From Hyphomicrobium sp. (lineage in GTDB: Bacteria > Pseudomonadota > Alphaproteobacteria > Rhizobiales > Hyphomicrobiaceae): a stretch of 64,000 nt of DNA. Each line of letters starts with the position of its first letter. The stretch's first letter is position 1. The position numbers and the translations under genes were made by a program. Under the pieces are notes generated by a model. The model had not been told where the DNA came from and ran no database searches. It was given only the letters and a program-made list of their open reading frames with translations. Where the stretch lies: the NCBI GenBank assembly GCA_022843145.1, contig JALHOF010000013.1:62001-126000 (forward strand). Reading direction: 5' to 3'. Shown piece by piece: positions 18,586 to 26,866 of this stretch.

Positions 18586-18858
18586 ATGGACGAAGTCGCG
18601 ACCAAGATCATCGACATTCTGAAGAAGCACATGAAGGAGCCGCGGGATGATATCGCGCTCACGACTGCGCTGACCGACCTTAAAATCGAATCTCTCGACC
18701 TCGCGATGATCGTGTTCGACATCGAGGATACATTCGGGATCGAGATTCCATACAATGCCAACGAAGAAGTTGAAGACTTCAAGACCGTTGGCTCTGTCGT
18801 CGACAGGGTGAAGGCGCTGATCGCAGCGGGACCGGCAGCCGCGGGCGCCAAGGCCTGA
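18586..18858 (+). CDS. Accessory acyl carrier protein
   Basis: A 90-residue acidic four-helix protein with the phosphopantetheine site at Ser36 in LKIESLDLAMIVFDIEDTFG. Housekeeping ACPs read DSL here; this one reads ESL, and the C-terminus is extended by an Ala/Gly tail. It is therefore a dedicated paralogue, not AcpP. GGGAG at 18575-18579 favours the ATG at 18586 over the one at 18580. A FabF-like ketosynthase follows after a strong hairpin. The pair may build or transfer a special fatty acid; the product is unknown. Confidence 0.85.
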   Translation: MDEVATKIIDILKKHMKEPRDDIALTTALTDLKIESLDLAMIVFDIEDTFGIEIPYNANEEVEDFKTVGSVVDRVKALIAAGPAAAGAKA

Positions 18859-18908
18859 GCGCCGCGGAACTTCGTTTGTGTATTTGCTCCATAGGGGAGC
18901 CCAGTAGC

Positions 18909-18942
18909 GCGGGGTCCGCCAAGCGGCGGACCCCGCTTCTTT
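18909..18942 (+). terminator. Intrinsic terminator or attenuator between ACP and ketosynthase genes
   Basis: A perfect 12-bp GC-rich stem (GCGGGGTCCGCC at 18909-18920 with GGCGGACCCCGC at 18925-18936) has a 4-nt loop and is followed by TTCTTT. It lies 50 bp after the ACP stop and ends 13 bp before the ketosynthase ATG. It probably lowers ketosynthase expression relative to ACP. Confidence 0.75.
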
Positions 18943-18955
18943 GAGGTTATGTAGC

Positions 18956-20188
18956 ATGACGAGAGTTGTCCCGCCCCGTCGCGTGGTTGTCACCGGCATG
19001 GGTGCCGTGACGTCGATTGGCTTGGACGTCGATACGTTCTGGTCCTCGCTCAAAGCCGGAAAGTGTGGCGTGGGCCGGATCGAGAACTTCCCTCTCGAAG
19101 ACCTCTACATTCACATTGCGGGCGAGATCAAAGGCTTCGATCCCGCCAAGCACGTCTCAAGCCGCAAGATCCAGTACGGCGAGCGCTACTCGTGGTTCGC
19201 GGGCCGCGCCGCCGAGGAAGCCTGGACGCAGGCCGGCCTTCCGATTCCTTATGCCAATCCCTACCGCTCGGCCTGCATCATCGGCACTGGCGCCGGAGGC
19301 TATTCGACCGTCGAGACGGCTTACCGCGACCTCTTCATTCACAACAAGCGCGCGACCAATCCGCTGACGCTGCTGCGCATCATCGGCTCGTCGGCAGCCG
19401 CTCACGTCGGGATTGAATACGGCATCAAGGGCCCGACCTTCGCGACCTGCTCGGCCTGCTCGACTGCGACCCACGCTATCGGCCTCGTACTCGACTACAT
19501 TCGCAACGGTGTTGTCGACGTCGGCGTCGCCGGCGCTTCCGAAGCGGTGCTGACCTACGGCTCGATGCGCACCTGGCAGGCGATGCGCGTGCTTTCTCCG
19601 GAAGGCTGCTTCCCGTTCTCGAAGAAGCGCAACGGCACCGTGCTTGCCGAAGGCTCCGGCATCCTCGTGCTCGAGGAATACGAGCACGCCAAGCGCCGCG
19701 GCGCCAACATCCTCGCTGAAATCCGCGGCTTCGGCATGTCGTCGGACAGCAAGGACATGGTCAATCCCGACGTCGACGGGCCGCGCTCCGCGATGCAGTT
19801 CGCGCTCGACGACGCGGGCCTCGATCCGTCCGAAATCGACTACCTCAACGCGCACGGCACCGCGACCAAGCTCAACGACGAGAACGAGACCAACGCGATC
19901 AAGCTCGTCTTCGGCGATTACGCCAAGAAGCTCGCGATTTCGTCGACCAAATCGATGCACGGACATCTCTTGGGCGCGGGCGGCGGCGTGGAAGCGATCG
20001 CCTGCATCAAGGCCATGCAGGACGGCTTCGTCCCGGCCACCCTCGGCCTCGAGGAGCCGGATCCCAAGTGTGATCTCGACTACGTTCCGAATGTCGGACG
20101 CGAGAAGAAGATCCGCTATGCAATGTCGAACTCGTTCGCCTTCGGCGGCCTCAATGCCGTGTTGGTGTTCGGTCCGCCCCCGGCCTGA
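18956..20188 (+). CDS. Beta-ketoacyl-ACP synthase II (FabF-like)
   Basis: Condensing enzyme, 410 residues. It opens RRVVVTGMGAVTSIG. The active-site Cys is about residue 168 in TFATCSACSTATHAIG, and the two catalytic His are in NAHGTATKLND and TKSMHGHLLGAGGG. The usual FabF glycine-rich end SNSFAFGGLNAVLVF is present. It follows the accessory ACP, so it likely elongates chains on that carrier. Codon use is very uniform and GC-rich. ATG 18956 is used; an in-frame upstream start would lie in the terminator stem. Confidence 0.9.
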   Translation: MTRVVPPRRVVVTGMGAVTSIGLDVDTFWSSLKAGKCGVGRIENFPLEDLYIHIAGEIKGFDPAKHVSSRKIQYGERYSWFAGRAAEEAWTQAGLPIPYANPYRSACIIGTGAGGYSTVETAYRDLFIHNKRATNPLTLLRIIGSSAAAHVGIEYGIKGPTFATCSACSTATHAIGLVLDYIRNGVVDVGVAGASEAVLTYGSMRTWQAMRVLSPEGCFPFSKKRNGTVLAEGSGILVLEEYEHAKRRGANILAEIRGFGMSSDSKDMVNPDVDGPRSAMQFALDDAGLDPSEIDYLNAHGTATKLNDENETNAIKLVFGDYAKKLAISSTKSMHGHLLGAGGGVEAIACIKAMQDGFVPATLGLEEPDPKCDLDYVPNVGREKKIRYAMSNSFAFGGLNAVLVFGPPPA

Positions 20189-20215
20189 GCAGTCGAGGCG
20201 GGGTCTCGTGCGATC

Positions 20216-20674
20216 ATGCCGACGAATATCCTGCGCAACCTAGCGAAGTCCCAATCCCGGTCCCAGACCGTCAGGACTGGCGCGCGTGCGGCACGGCCAC
20301 GTCTCGTCACGATCAAGGCTGGGCGGGTCACGATCCGCGCCGAACTTGCCGACACCCCATCCGCCGATCGCATCGCGGCGGCGTTGCCGATCCATTCGAC
20401 CGCCGAAACATGGGGGGACGCGCTTCATTTCGAGGTGCCCGTCGAGAGCGGCCGGGAGCGCGGTGCACGCGTGAACGTTTCGCCCGGCGACATCTGCTTC
20501 TGGAGCAGCGACGGCCGCGTCATCATCGGCTTCGGGCCGACACCCATCTCGCGGCCCGGTGAAATTCGTTTGCCACAGCCGTGCAACCTCTGGGCGCTCG
20601 CGCTCGACGACGTCAAGGCGTTGAAGCGTGTGCGACCGGGTGAGAAAGTCTCGATCACCGCCATGACCGATTGA
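20216..20674 (+). CDS. Cyclophilin-like fold protein, copy 1
   Basis: A 152-residue protein. After a basic lead of about 30 residues it has the small beta-barrel of the cyclophilin-like family (TM1367 type): RVTIRAELADTPSADRIAAA, LHFEVPVESGRERGARVNV, PGDICFWSSDGRVIIGFGPT and the ending LWALALDDVKALKRVRPGE. It starts 27 bp after the ketosynthase gene and is probably co-transcribed. It is a diverged tandem duplicate of the next gene. The function of the family is not established; isomerase activity should not be assumed. Confidence 0.75.
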   Translation: MPTNILRNLAKSQSRSQTVRTGARAARPRLVTIKAGRVTIRAELADTPSADRIAAALPIHSTAETWGDALHFEVPVESGRERGARVNVSPGDICFWSSDGRVIIGFGPTPISRPGEIRLPQPCNLWALALDDVKALKRVRPGEKVSITAMTD

Positions 20675-20708
20675 GCCGCACGCCTATGGCAAGGGACCAG
20701 ACGCCCGA

Positions 20709-21086
20709 ATGCGAGAGATCTTGATCCGGGCCGGAAGCGTCGCTATCCGAGCACGCTTGCTCGATACGCCGACAGCCGACCTCGTATGGTTGGCACTGCC
20801 GATCTACGGCAAAGCTCAGACCTGGGGTTTCGAGGTCTATTTCACGACATCGATCCGAGCCGGCCGCGAAGCCGGTGCGCGCGAGATCGTCCGCAGCGGT
20901 GAACTCGCGTTCTGGACCGAGGGCGATGCAATCGCGATCGGCTTTGGACCCACGCCCCTGTCAAAGGACGGCGAGATCCGCCTTGCGGCACCCTGCAACG
21001 TCTGGGCGTTGGCTCTCGACGATGTTCGTCTGTTGCGGACCATCCATGCCGGCGACCAAATCGCGGTCATGCAAGCCGATAGTTGA
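20709..21086 (+). CDS. Cyclophilin-like fold protein, copy 2
   Basis: A 125-residue protein homologous to the previous one throughout: VAIRARLLDTPTADLVWLA, WGFEVYFTTSIRAGREAGAR, GELAFWTEGDAIAIGFGPTP and NVWALALDDVRLLRTIHAGD. It lacks the basic N-terminal lead. It follows copy 1 after 34 bp and ends 15 bp before the convergent CoA-ligase gene. The two may form a heterodimer; that is a guess from their tandem order. Confidence 0.75.
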   Translation: MREILIRAGSVAIRARLLDTPTADLVWLALPIYGKAQTWGFEVYFTTSIRAGREAGAREIVRSGELAFWTEGDAIAIGFGPTPLSKDGEIRLAAPCNVWALALDDVRLLRTIHAGDQIAVMQADS

Positions 21087-21101
21087 GCCTGGAGAATGCT
21101 T

Positions 21102-22007
21102 TCAGCGTTGCGCGGAAGTAGTTCCGACGCGCTGCTGTCGGGCCAACGCGGCCTTCAACACATCGGGAATGCCGTTCGGCGTCGGCGATACGATCACGCC
21201 GGCTGCTTCCAGCGCCGCTTTCTTCCCGGCGTAGCTTCCCTTTTTGCCCATCACGATCGCGCCCGCATGGCCCATCTTCTTGCCGGGTGGCGATGCAGCG
21301 CCTGCGATGAACGCCGCGACCGGCTTGGTCATGCCGGCAGCATACTCAGCCGCGCTCTCTTCCATTGTTCCTCCGATCTCGCCGACGAGCGCGACCGCCT
21401 TGGTGTTGGGATCGCGGTCGAGCGCCTCAAGCGCATCGCGCGTGGTGGTCCCGATGATCGGGTCGCCGCCAATTCCGACGAACGATGAAATGCCGAGACC
21501 GGCTTGCACCAGGTTCAGACAAACGAGGGTGCCGAGGCTTCCGGACCGTGAGACGACACCGATGTCGCCGGGGCGGAAAACTCGCGGATTGAAAGCCGGC
21601 ATGAACCCGACGAACGTTTGTCCTGCCGTCACGAGTCCAGCGGTGTTCGGACCGACGATACGCACGCCGCGTTCGCGCGCCGCGGCGAGAACATACATCG
21701 TATCGTGAACCGGGACGTGCTCGGTCAGACAGACGATCTTACCGATGCCGGCATCGATCGCGTCGAGCACGGCGTCCTTGACACCGAAGGGCGGGATGAA
21801 GAGCACGGCCGCGTCGATCTTGCGCGCGCCGGTCGCGTCCTTCGCGGACGCCCAGACCGGCAGATCGAGATGGCGCTCGCCGGCGCGTTTGGGGTTCGTT
21901 CCCCCGACGATCTGTGTCCCGTAGTCGCGCATCTTCTCGGCCCAGAAGGTGCCTTGCTTGCCCGTGATTCCCATGACGAGCACGCCGGTGCTGCGATCGA
22001 TGATCAT
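21102..22007 (-). CDS. ADP-forming acyl-CoA ligase, alpha subunit (probable sulfoacetate-CoA ligase)
   Basis: SucD-like subunit, 301 residues. It has the CoA-binding Rossmann start VLVMGITGKQGTFWAEKM, the loop IVGPNTAGLVTAGQ, and the phosphohistidine His247 in KKMGHAGAIVMG. It differs clearly from housekeeping SucD (for example the short GPNTAG loop and the tail). ATG 22007 overlaps the beta-subunit stop as ATGA. It sits in an operon with an acylating aldehyde dehydrogenase, a TctCBA importer and nearby xsc, so the substrate is inferred to be sulfoacetate (SauCD-type reaction). Malate or another carboxylate is the alternative. Confidence 0.78.
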   Translation of the reverse strand: MIIDRSTGVLVMGITGKQGTFWAEKMRDYGTQIVGGTNPKRAGERHLDLPVWASAKDATGARKIDAAVLFIPPFGVKDAVLDAIDAGIGKIVCLTEHVPVHDTMYVLAAARERGVRIVGPNTAGLVTAGQTFVGFMPAFNPRVFRPGDIGVVSRSGSLGTLVCLNLVQAGLGISSFVGIGGDPIIGTTTRDALEALDRDPNTKAVALVGEIGGTMEESAAEYAAGMTKPVAAFIAGAASPPGKKMGHAGAIVMGKKGSYAGKKAALEAAGVIVSPTPNGIPDVLKAALARQQRVGTTSAQR

Positions 22008-23143
22008 GTGCGCGCGCTCCCCTTGTTGGCTGCGGCGACCGCGGCCTTCACGGCATCGTCCATAAGATCGTACGGCTCGATCCCGAGCCGCTCGCGCACC
22101 ATCGCGATCGCCTCGTCCTCGCCGGTGCCGTGAATGGTGAAGAAGATCGGCAAATCCGGCTTCAGCTCGCTCCACGCCGAGATGACGCCTTCGGCCATGA
22201 CATCGGTGCGGGCAAACGCGCCGCAGAAGTTCACGAGCAAAGCTTTGACTTCGGGATTGGAGAGCACCAGCTCCAGCGCCGGCTTTGCCTTTGTATAGCT
22301 CTCGCCTCCGATCTCGAGAAAGTTCGACGGCGCGCCTCCGAAATGGCGCACGGCATCCATGGTCGTCATGGTCAGGCCGGCGCCATTGGCGAGCACACCC
22401 ACTTGCCCTTCGAGTTCGATGAACTTGAGGCCGAGTTCCTTGCCTCGTGCCTCGAGTGCGGTGACCTTATCGGGGGTGCCGTATGCGGCGAGGTCCTGCC
22501 GTCGCGGGATCGCGCTGTCGTCGAGCGTCAGTTTGCAATCGAGCGCAACCAGCCGTCCGTCCTTGGTGAGAACGAGCGGATTGATTTCGAGCAACTCGGC
22601 GTCCGAGGCGGCATAGGCCTGATACAACTGTCCGAGGAGCGCGACGAGTTGATCTCGAGGGCAGGGCAGTTCGTCAGGTAGCCTCGCGGCGACCTCGGTA
22701 CTCTTGAAGCCATGTCGAATATCGATCGGGATCGATGTCAGCGCGTCGGGGCGCGTCGCCGCCAACTCCTCGATGTCCATGCCACCCTCGGCCGAGAACA
22801 GCAGCAGTGGCCCCTTGCTGACGGGATCGTTCAGCACGGCCGCGTACATTTCGGTTGCGATGGGCACCTGTGCTTCGACGAGCACGCGCCCGACGACATG
22901 ACCAGCAATGGACATTCCCAGAATCGAGGCGGCGTGCGCTCGCGCCTCGTCGGCATTGGCGGCGAGCTTGATCCCGCCGGCCTTGCCACGTTTGCCCGTC
23001 GGCACCTGGGCCTTGACGACGCACGGGCCGATGCGTTGCGCGATTTCTGCAGCAGCCTCCGGTGTCGTCGCCAAGCCGCTGTCGGGCGTCGCAATTCCGG
23101 CGGCGCGGAGCACGGGCTTCGCTGCGTGTTCCTCGAAATCCAT
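22004..23143 (-). CDS. ADP-forming acyl-CoA ligase, beta subunit (ATP-grasp)
   Basis: SucC-like subunit, 379 residues. The ATP-grasp domain begins MDFEEHAAKPVLRAAGIATP and has VVKAQVPTGKRGKAGGIKLA, MDIEELAA and the metal-binding stretch ELLEINPLVLTKDGRLVALD. The CoA-ligase domain reads GAGLTMTTMDAVRHFGG. AGGAG precedes the ATG at 23143, 8 bp after the dehydrogenase stop. With the alpha subunit it forms a thioester at the cost of ATP to ADP. That is cheaper than the AMP-forming SauT known from sulfoacetate degradation in Cupriavidus. Confidence 0.78.
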   Translation of the reverse strand: MDFEEHAAKPVLRAAGIATPDSGLATTPEAAAEIAQRIGPCVVKAQVPTGKRGKAGGIKLAANADEARAHAASILGMSIAGHVVGRVLVEAQVPIATEMYAAVLNDPVSKGPLLLFSAEGGMDIEELAATRPDALTSIPIDIRHGFKSTEVAARLPDELPCPRDQLVALLGQLYQAYAASDAELLEINPLVLTKDGRLVALDCKLTLDDSAIPRRQDLAAYGTPDKVTALEARGKELGLKFIELEGQVGVLANGAGLTMTTMDAVRHFGGAPSNFLEIGGESYTKAKPALELVLSNPEVKALLVNFCGAFARTDVMAEGVISAWSELKPDLPIFFTIHGTGEDEAIAMVRERLGIEPYDLMDDAVKAAVAAANKGSART

Positions 23144-23151
23144 TCTTGCTC

Positions 23152-24600
23152 CTATTTGCCGAACTTGGCCCAGTAGCTTCCGAACAGTTCCTCTTCACCC
23201 GGCCGGTCCTCGGGGATGGTCGAGACGAGATGGGTGATATTGACGAAGTTCCGCCAATTGAGGTTGTCGGAGAACGCGTTGCCCTGCCATGTGCCGCAGC
23301 CCATGGTCAGAGTGAACGGCAATCCGTTGTCATAACCGCCGCCGTTTCCGAACGTGTGGGCCTGATTGACGAGCACGCGCACCACGTCGATGTCCTCGGC
23401 AAGCTCTCGTGCGTGCGCCATGTCCTTCGTGTGAATTCCGCAGGAATGGCCGCGACCCTGATAGTCGAGGATGTCGCGAACGATCTTCTTGGCGTCGGCG
23501 AAATCCTTGGCGCGGTAGACGGTCAATACTAGCGAAAGCTTCTCGCCCGACAATGGATGCGTTGGGCCGATGCCGCTCTCCGTCGCCATCACAAACTTGC
23601 AGCCTTTCGAAGCAAGACCGAGCTCGAATGTCTCGACCAGAGCCTCGGGGCCTTGCCCGATGACGGCGCGGTTAAGCTGCCCCTTGACCCACAGCCGGTC
23701 GATGATGCGCTGGCGCTCGTCCACCGTGGCCATGTATCCGCCGGCCGCTTCGAGCGCGCGGATCGCGGCATCATAGACATCCCCGACGATGACGAGCGAG
23801 TTCTCCGACGAACACGACGTGGCGTTGTCGAACGTCTTCGACATCATCACTTTGTTGGCCGCATCCTCAAGATCGGCAGAACTGTCGATGATAACAGGGG
23901 CGTTGCCCAGCCCAACGCCCAGCGCGGGTTTGCCCGACATGTAGGCTTGGCGGACGTTCTTTTGGCTTCCGGTGCAGACGACGAGGTCGCACGCCTCCAT
24001 CAGTCGGGCCGTGGATTCGCGCGTGATCGGCGCTGGCAGAATCTGAACGAGATCAGCCGGCAAGCCGATGCGCGTAAGTTCGTCTCGCATGCCATTCACG
24101 GCCGGCTCCGATGCAGCCCACGCCGACGGCGGCGGCGCGATGATGATCGCGTTGCCGCCCTTGAGCGCCATCATTGCCTTGTTAACGGGCGTAGCGGACG
24201 GATTGGTGGACGGCGTCACCGCTGCCACGATCCCGACCGGCTTGGCCCATTTGACGAGACCCTTCTCGGGGATCTCCTCGATCACGCCGGTCGATTTTAC
24301 ACGCAGAAGATCGCGCAGCGTACCGAAAGTCTTACGCTGGTTCTTCATGATCTTGCTCGGCACGTTGCCGATCCCGGTCACCTCGACCGCGATCTCGGCG
24401 AGCCGTTTGGCGTCGGCCGGGCGATAGATCGACCAGGCGAGCGCGGTGACGGCTTCGTCGATCCGCGTCTGTCCGCCCGTCCGAATCTGCTCGGCGTAGG
24501 CGCTCATCGCAGCGCGCGCACGGGCCACGACTGCGTCGGTCGATACCGCGGCGGCCGCCCCGGTGTCGGTATCGCTGGACTGCATGGCACTTTGGCCCAT
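23152..24600 (-). CDS. sauS: Acylating sulfoacetaldehyde dehydrogenase (SauS-like)
   Basis: CoA-acylating aldehyde dehydrogenase, 482 residues. Family features are PVGIVAAVTPSTNPSATPVN, the ALKGGNAIIIAPPPSA block and the catalytic Cys263 in FDNATSCSSENSLV. The C-terminal HTFGNGGGYDNGLPFTLTMG and NITHLVSTIPEDRPGEEELF are typical of the sulfoacetaldehyde/succinate-semialdehyde acylating branch. It should reduce sulfoacetyl-CoA to sulfoacetaldehyde. Its promoter carries a copy of the 17-bp operator. The assignment rests on context (CoA ligase downstream, xsc nearby) as well as on sequence. Confidence 0.8.
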   Translation of the reverse strand: MGQSAMQSSDTDTGAAAAVSTDAVVARARAAMSAYAEQIRTGGQTRIDEAVTALAWSIYRPADAKRLAEIAVEVTGIGNVPSKIMKNQRKTFGTLRDLLRVKSTGVIEEIPEKGLVKWAKPVGIVAAVTPSTNPSATPVNKAMMALKGGNAIIIAPPPSAWAASEPAVNGMRDELTRIGLPADLVQILPAPITRESTARLMEACDLVVCTGSQKNVRQAYMSGKPALGVGLGNAPVIIDSSADLEDAANKVMMSKTFDNATSCSSENSLVIVGDVYDAAIRALEAAGGYMATVDERQRIIDRLWVKGQLNRAVIGQGPEALVETFELGLASKGCKFVMATESGIGPTHPLSGEKLSLVLTVYRAKDFADAKKIVRDILDYQGRGHSCGIHTKDMAHARELAEDIDVVRVLVNQAHTFGNGGGYDNGLPFTLTMGCGTWQGNAFSDNLNWRNFVNITHLVSTIPEDRPGEEELFGSYWAKFGK

Positions 24601-24640
24601 GGCGTTGCACTCGGTTGGCGGTTGCTGGCATGGCGATTAA

Positions 24641-24657
24641 TGGGATACCATGTCTCA
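24641..24657. promoter_or_regulatory. 17-bp dyad operator, copy A (sauS promoter)
   Basis: TGGGATACCATGTCTCA has outer arms TGGGAT/GTCTCA around 5 bp. It lies 41-57 bp upstream of sauS. A possible minus-strand promoter, -35 TGACGC (24683-24678) and -10 TAATTG (24661-24656) with a 16-bp spacer, ends on it, as expected for a repressor site. It shares TGGGAY-N5-RTCCCA with copies at 27968 and 29031. Confidence 0.6.
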
Positions 24658-24691
24658 ATTACAGTGAGCTTTAGCGCGCGTCAGTCTGATG

Positions 24692-26206
24692 TCAACCGCG
24701 TTGCGCACTTCGCGCGGCTCTCTTTTCACGGAGAGAGGCGATGACGGGAAGCAGCAGGGTGATCATCGTGATGGCCATGATCGTTCCAGCGATCGGGCGC
24801 GTGAAAAATACAGTCCAGTCGTTTCCGAAGCTGATCATGGCGTTCATGAAGCTTTCCTCGGCGATCGGACCAAGAATCACGCCGAGCACCAACGGGGCGA
24901 TTGGAAAGCGGAAGCGCTCGAACAAGTAGCCGATGAATCCAAACCCGATCATCAGCCACAAATCCGCGAGGTTGCCGCGGATCGACATCGCGCCGACGAA
25001 GCACAAGATCATCACGAAAGCCGAGACCACGGCCTCGGGGAAATCGAGGATCCGCACCAAGGGCTTGATGGCGAAGTAGCCGAGCAGGCACATGAGAAAG
25101 ACGCCGAGCAGGAGCGAGGCGAAGATCGTGTAGACCATGTCCGCGGACGTGATCAGCACCTGCGGTCCGGGCTGGACGCCGTGCAGCATGAACGCACCGA
25201 GGATGACCGCCGTCGCGCCGCTGCCGGGAAGCCCCAGCGCCAGCAGTGGAATCAGTGCGCCGCCGACGGAAGCCGTGGCCGCACTCTGCGGCGCGACGAT
25301 GCCCTCGGCAATGCCGCTGCCCATCTGTTCCTTGCGCCGGCCGAATTGCGATTCGACGCCGTAACTGACGAACGACGCGATCGTGGCGCCGGCGCCGGGG
25401 ACGATGCCGATGATATTGCCGAGCAACGACGAGCGGATCAGCATCCCCTTGACGCTGTTGATCTCGGCGAGCGATGGAAGCTCGGTGTTCGCGCCGGCCT
25501 TGGTCTCGACCTGCTTGCTGGCAAACCCGCGCTCCAAGCGCGACAGCACTTCACCAACACCGTAGGCGCCGACCATCACCACGAGGAACTCGATGCCATC
25601 TGCCAGAAGCGGCAATCCGAGCGTGAACCGGTAGCTGCCGTAGATCGCGTCGGTGCCGACCGACGCAATCAGCAATCCCAGTGACAAGCTGATGAAAGCG
25701 TTGGCCAATCCGCCGCGACCGAGCGCGATCACGCTGGCCAAGCCGAACATGACGATGGCGAAGTATTCGGGCGTCGAGAATTTGAGGGCGATCGCCGCGA
25801 CCGGTTTGGTGAGCAGCACCATGATGAACCATGACAGCACACCACCCACGAGAGCCGCGACGAGCGTCCAGCCCAGCGCCTTCGATGGTTGCCCCGCGCG
25901 GGCCATTGCGTACCCATCCCAAAGCAAGGGCACATGGATCGGCTCACCAGGTATGCGAAAAAGAATCGACGTGAATGCACCGCCATAGGTGCCCGAAACG
26001 TACATGGCGGTCAGCAGCACGATCGACGCCGTTACGTCCATTTTATAGGTGAACGGCAGTACGAGGATGACGCCCATCACCAGTGTCAAGCCGGGGAGGA
26101 CTCCAACCAGGAGACCGACGATTATGCCGAGGACGAGGGCCAGCAAGTTGAGCGGTTCGAAGCAGTTGACGAAGCCAGACCCGAGGTTGGCGGCGAGTTC
26201 CAGCAC
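24692..26206 (-). CDS. tctA: Tripartite tricarboxylate transporter, large membrane subunit TctA
   Basis: Large inner-membrane permease, 504 residues with about 12 hydrophobic helices. The first conserved loop reads VGVLPGLTLVMGVILVLPFT and the second VPGAGATIASFVSYG, with the typical SILFRIPGEP and LGLPGSGATAVILGAF. The start is GTG at 26206 with AAGGATC upstream. In a sulfonate operon it is inferred to move the sulfonate anion with TctB and TctC, in place of the MFS carrier SauU used by Cupriavidus. Confidence 0.92.
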   Translation of the reverse strand: MLELAANLGSGFVNCFEPLNLLALVLGIIVGLLVGVLPGLTLVMGVILVLPFTYKMDVTASIVLLTAMYVSGTYGGAFTSILFRIPGEPIHVPLLWDGYAMARAGQPSKALGWTLVAALVGGVLSWFIMVLLTKPVAAIALKFSTPEYFAIVMFGLASVIALGRGGLANAFISLSLGLLIASVGTDAIYGSYRFTLGLPLLADGIEFLVVMVGAYGVGEVLSRLERGFASKQVETKAGANTELPSLAEINSVKGMLIRSSLLGNIIGIVPGAGATIASFVSYGVESQFGRRKEQMGSGIAEGIVAPQSAATASVGGALIPLLALGLPGSGATAVILGAFMLHGVQPGPQVLITSADMVYTIFASLLLGVFLMCLLGYFAIKPLVRILDFPEAVVSAFVMILCFVGAMSIRGNLADLWLMIGFGFIGYLFERFRFPIAPLVLGVILGPIAEESFMNAMISFGNDWTVFFTRPIAGTIMAITMITLLLPVIASLREKRAARSAQRG

Positions 26207-26314
26207 TTGAGCGATCCTTCAAATTCGAGAGAGGCGCTGTCGCTGGCCGGCGGAGCATCCTCCACTCGCCGGCCTATTCGGACATGGCTTTATGTCGCCC
26301 TCAGCGCGGCGGCG

Positions 26315-26866
26315 TCAGGCGAACCCGCCAAACAGATTGAGTACGAACTGGGTCACGCTGTCGAACGGGGCTGTGCCCCGAGGAAGGGAGACGTAGACAA
26401 CCTTCAGGAACACAAATGCGAACAGCAGCGTGCCCAGAAGCGAGGCTGACCAGATCATGACGTGGTTGCGGTAGCCGCCCGCGTACATGAACGCGACGAG
26501 GTAGAGGAACGTCGACAATACGAACCCGAACGTCGAGACGAGAACGGCGAAAGCCACTGTGAGGGCGACGCCGATCAGCAACAAGTGTGACTGTCGCGGC
26601 GCGTCGTCCTCATCGTCTTCGCCACCTTCCAGCGCTTCGCCGATGCCTGCGATCTCCTTGCCGGGCGCAGCAGAGAACAGCTGGCGCCCGATTTCGATGA
26701 GCGCCGACAGCCCCATGAGCCCAATGGCCACCCGCGGCCAGAAGCTCGGCGCAATCTGGCCCGGCCGTGCGTCGAAGCTGATCTGAGTGGTCAAAAACCA
26801 CAAGACGGCCGCGACGACGAGCCAGACGAGATAGGGAATGCAGGCGACAAGTCGGGAGGCGGACAT
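26315..26866 (-). CDS. tctB: Tripartite tricarboxylate transporter, small membrane subunit TctB
   Basis: Small membrane subunit, 183 residues with four hydrophobic helices, two before and two after a charged cytoplasmic loop (GEALEGGEDDEDDAPRQ). The FDARPGQIAPSFWPRVAIG loop is typical of TctB. It overlaps the tctC stop by one base (TAATG), so translation is coupled. The gap to tctA is 108 bp and holds no gene. Confidence 0.88.
   Translation of the reverse strand: MSASRLVACIPYLVWLVVAAVLWFLTTQISFDARPGQIAPSFWPRVAIGLMGLSALIEIGRQLFSAAPGKEIAGIGEALEGGEDDEDDAPRQSHLLLIGVALTVAFAVLVSTFGFVLSTFLYLVAFMYAGGYRNHVMIWSASLLGTLLFAFVFLKVVYVSLPRGTAPFDSVTQFVLNLFGGFA

Noticed and set aside
18586-18858. AcpXL of very-long-chain lipid A synthesis
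   Set aside because: The sequence around the pantetheine site and the length differ from AcpXL, and the usual cluster of two ketosynthases, dehydratase and lpxXL is missing.
21102-23143. Housekeeping succinyl-CoA synthetase sucCD
   Set aside because: The sequences are clearly diverged, the order is reversed next to an acylating aldehyde dehydrogenase, and no mdh or sucAB is adjacent.
23557-24744. Plus-strand open frame of 395 codons over sauS
   Set aside because: Antisense shadow of the dehydrogenase; composition is unlike a protein and it runs through the sauS promoter and operator.
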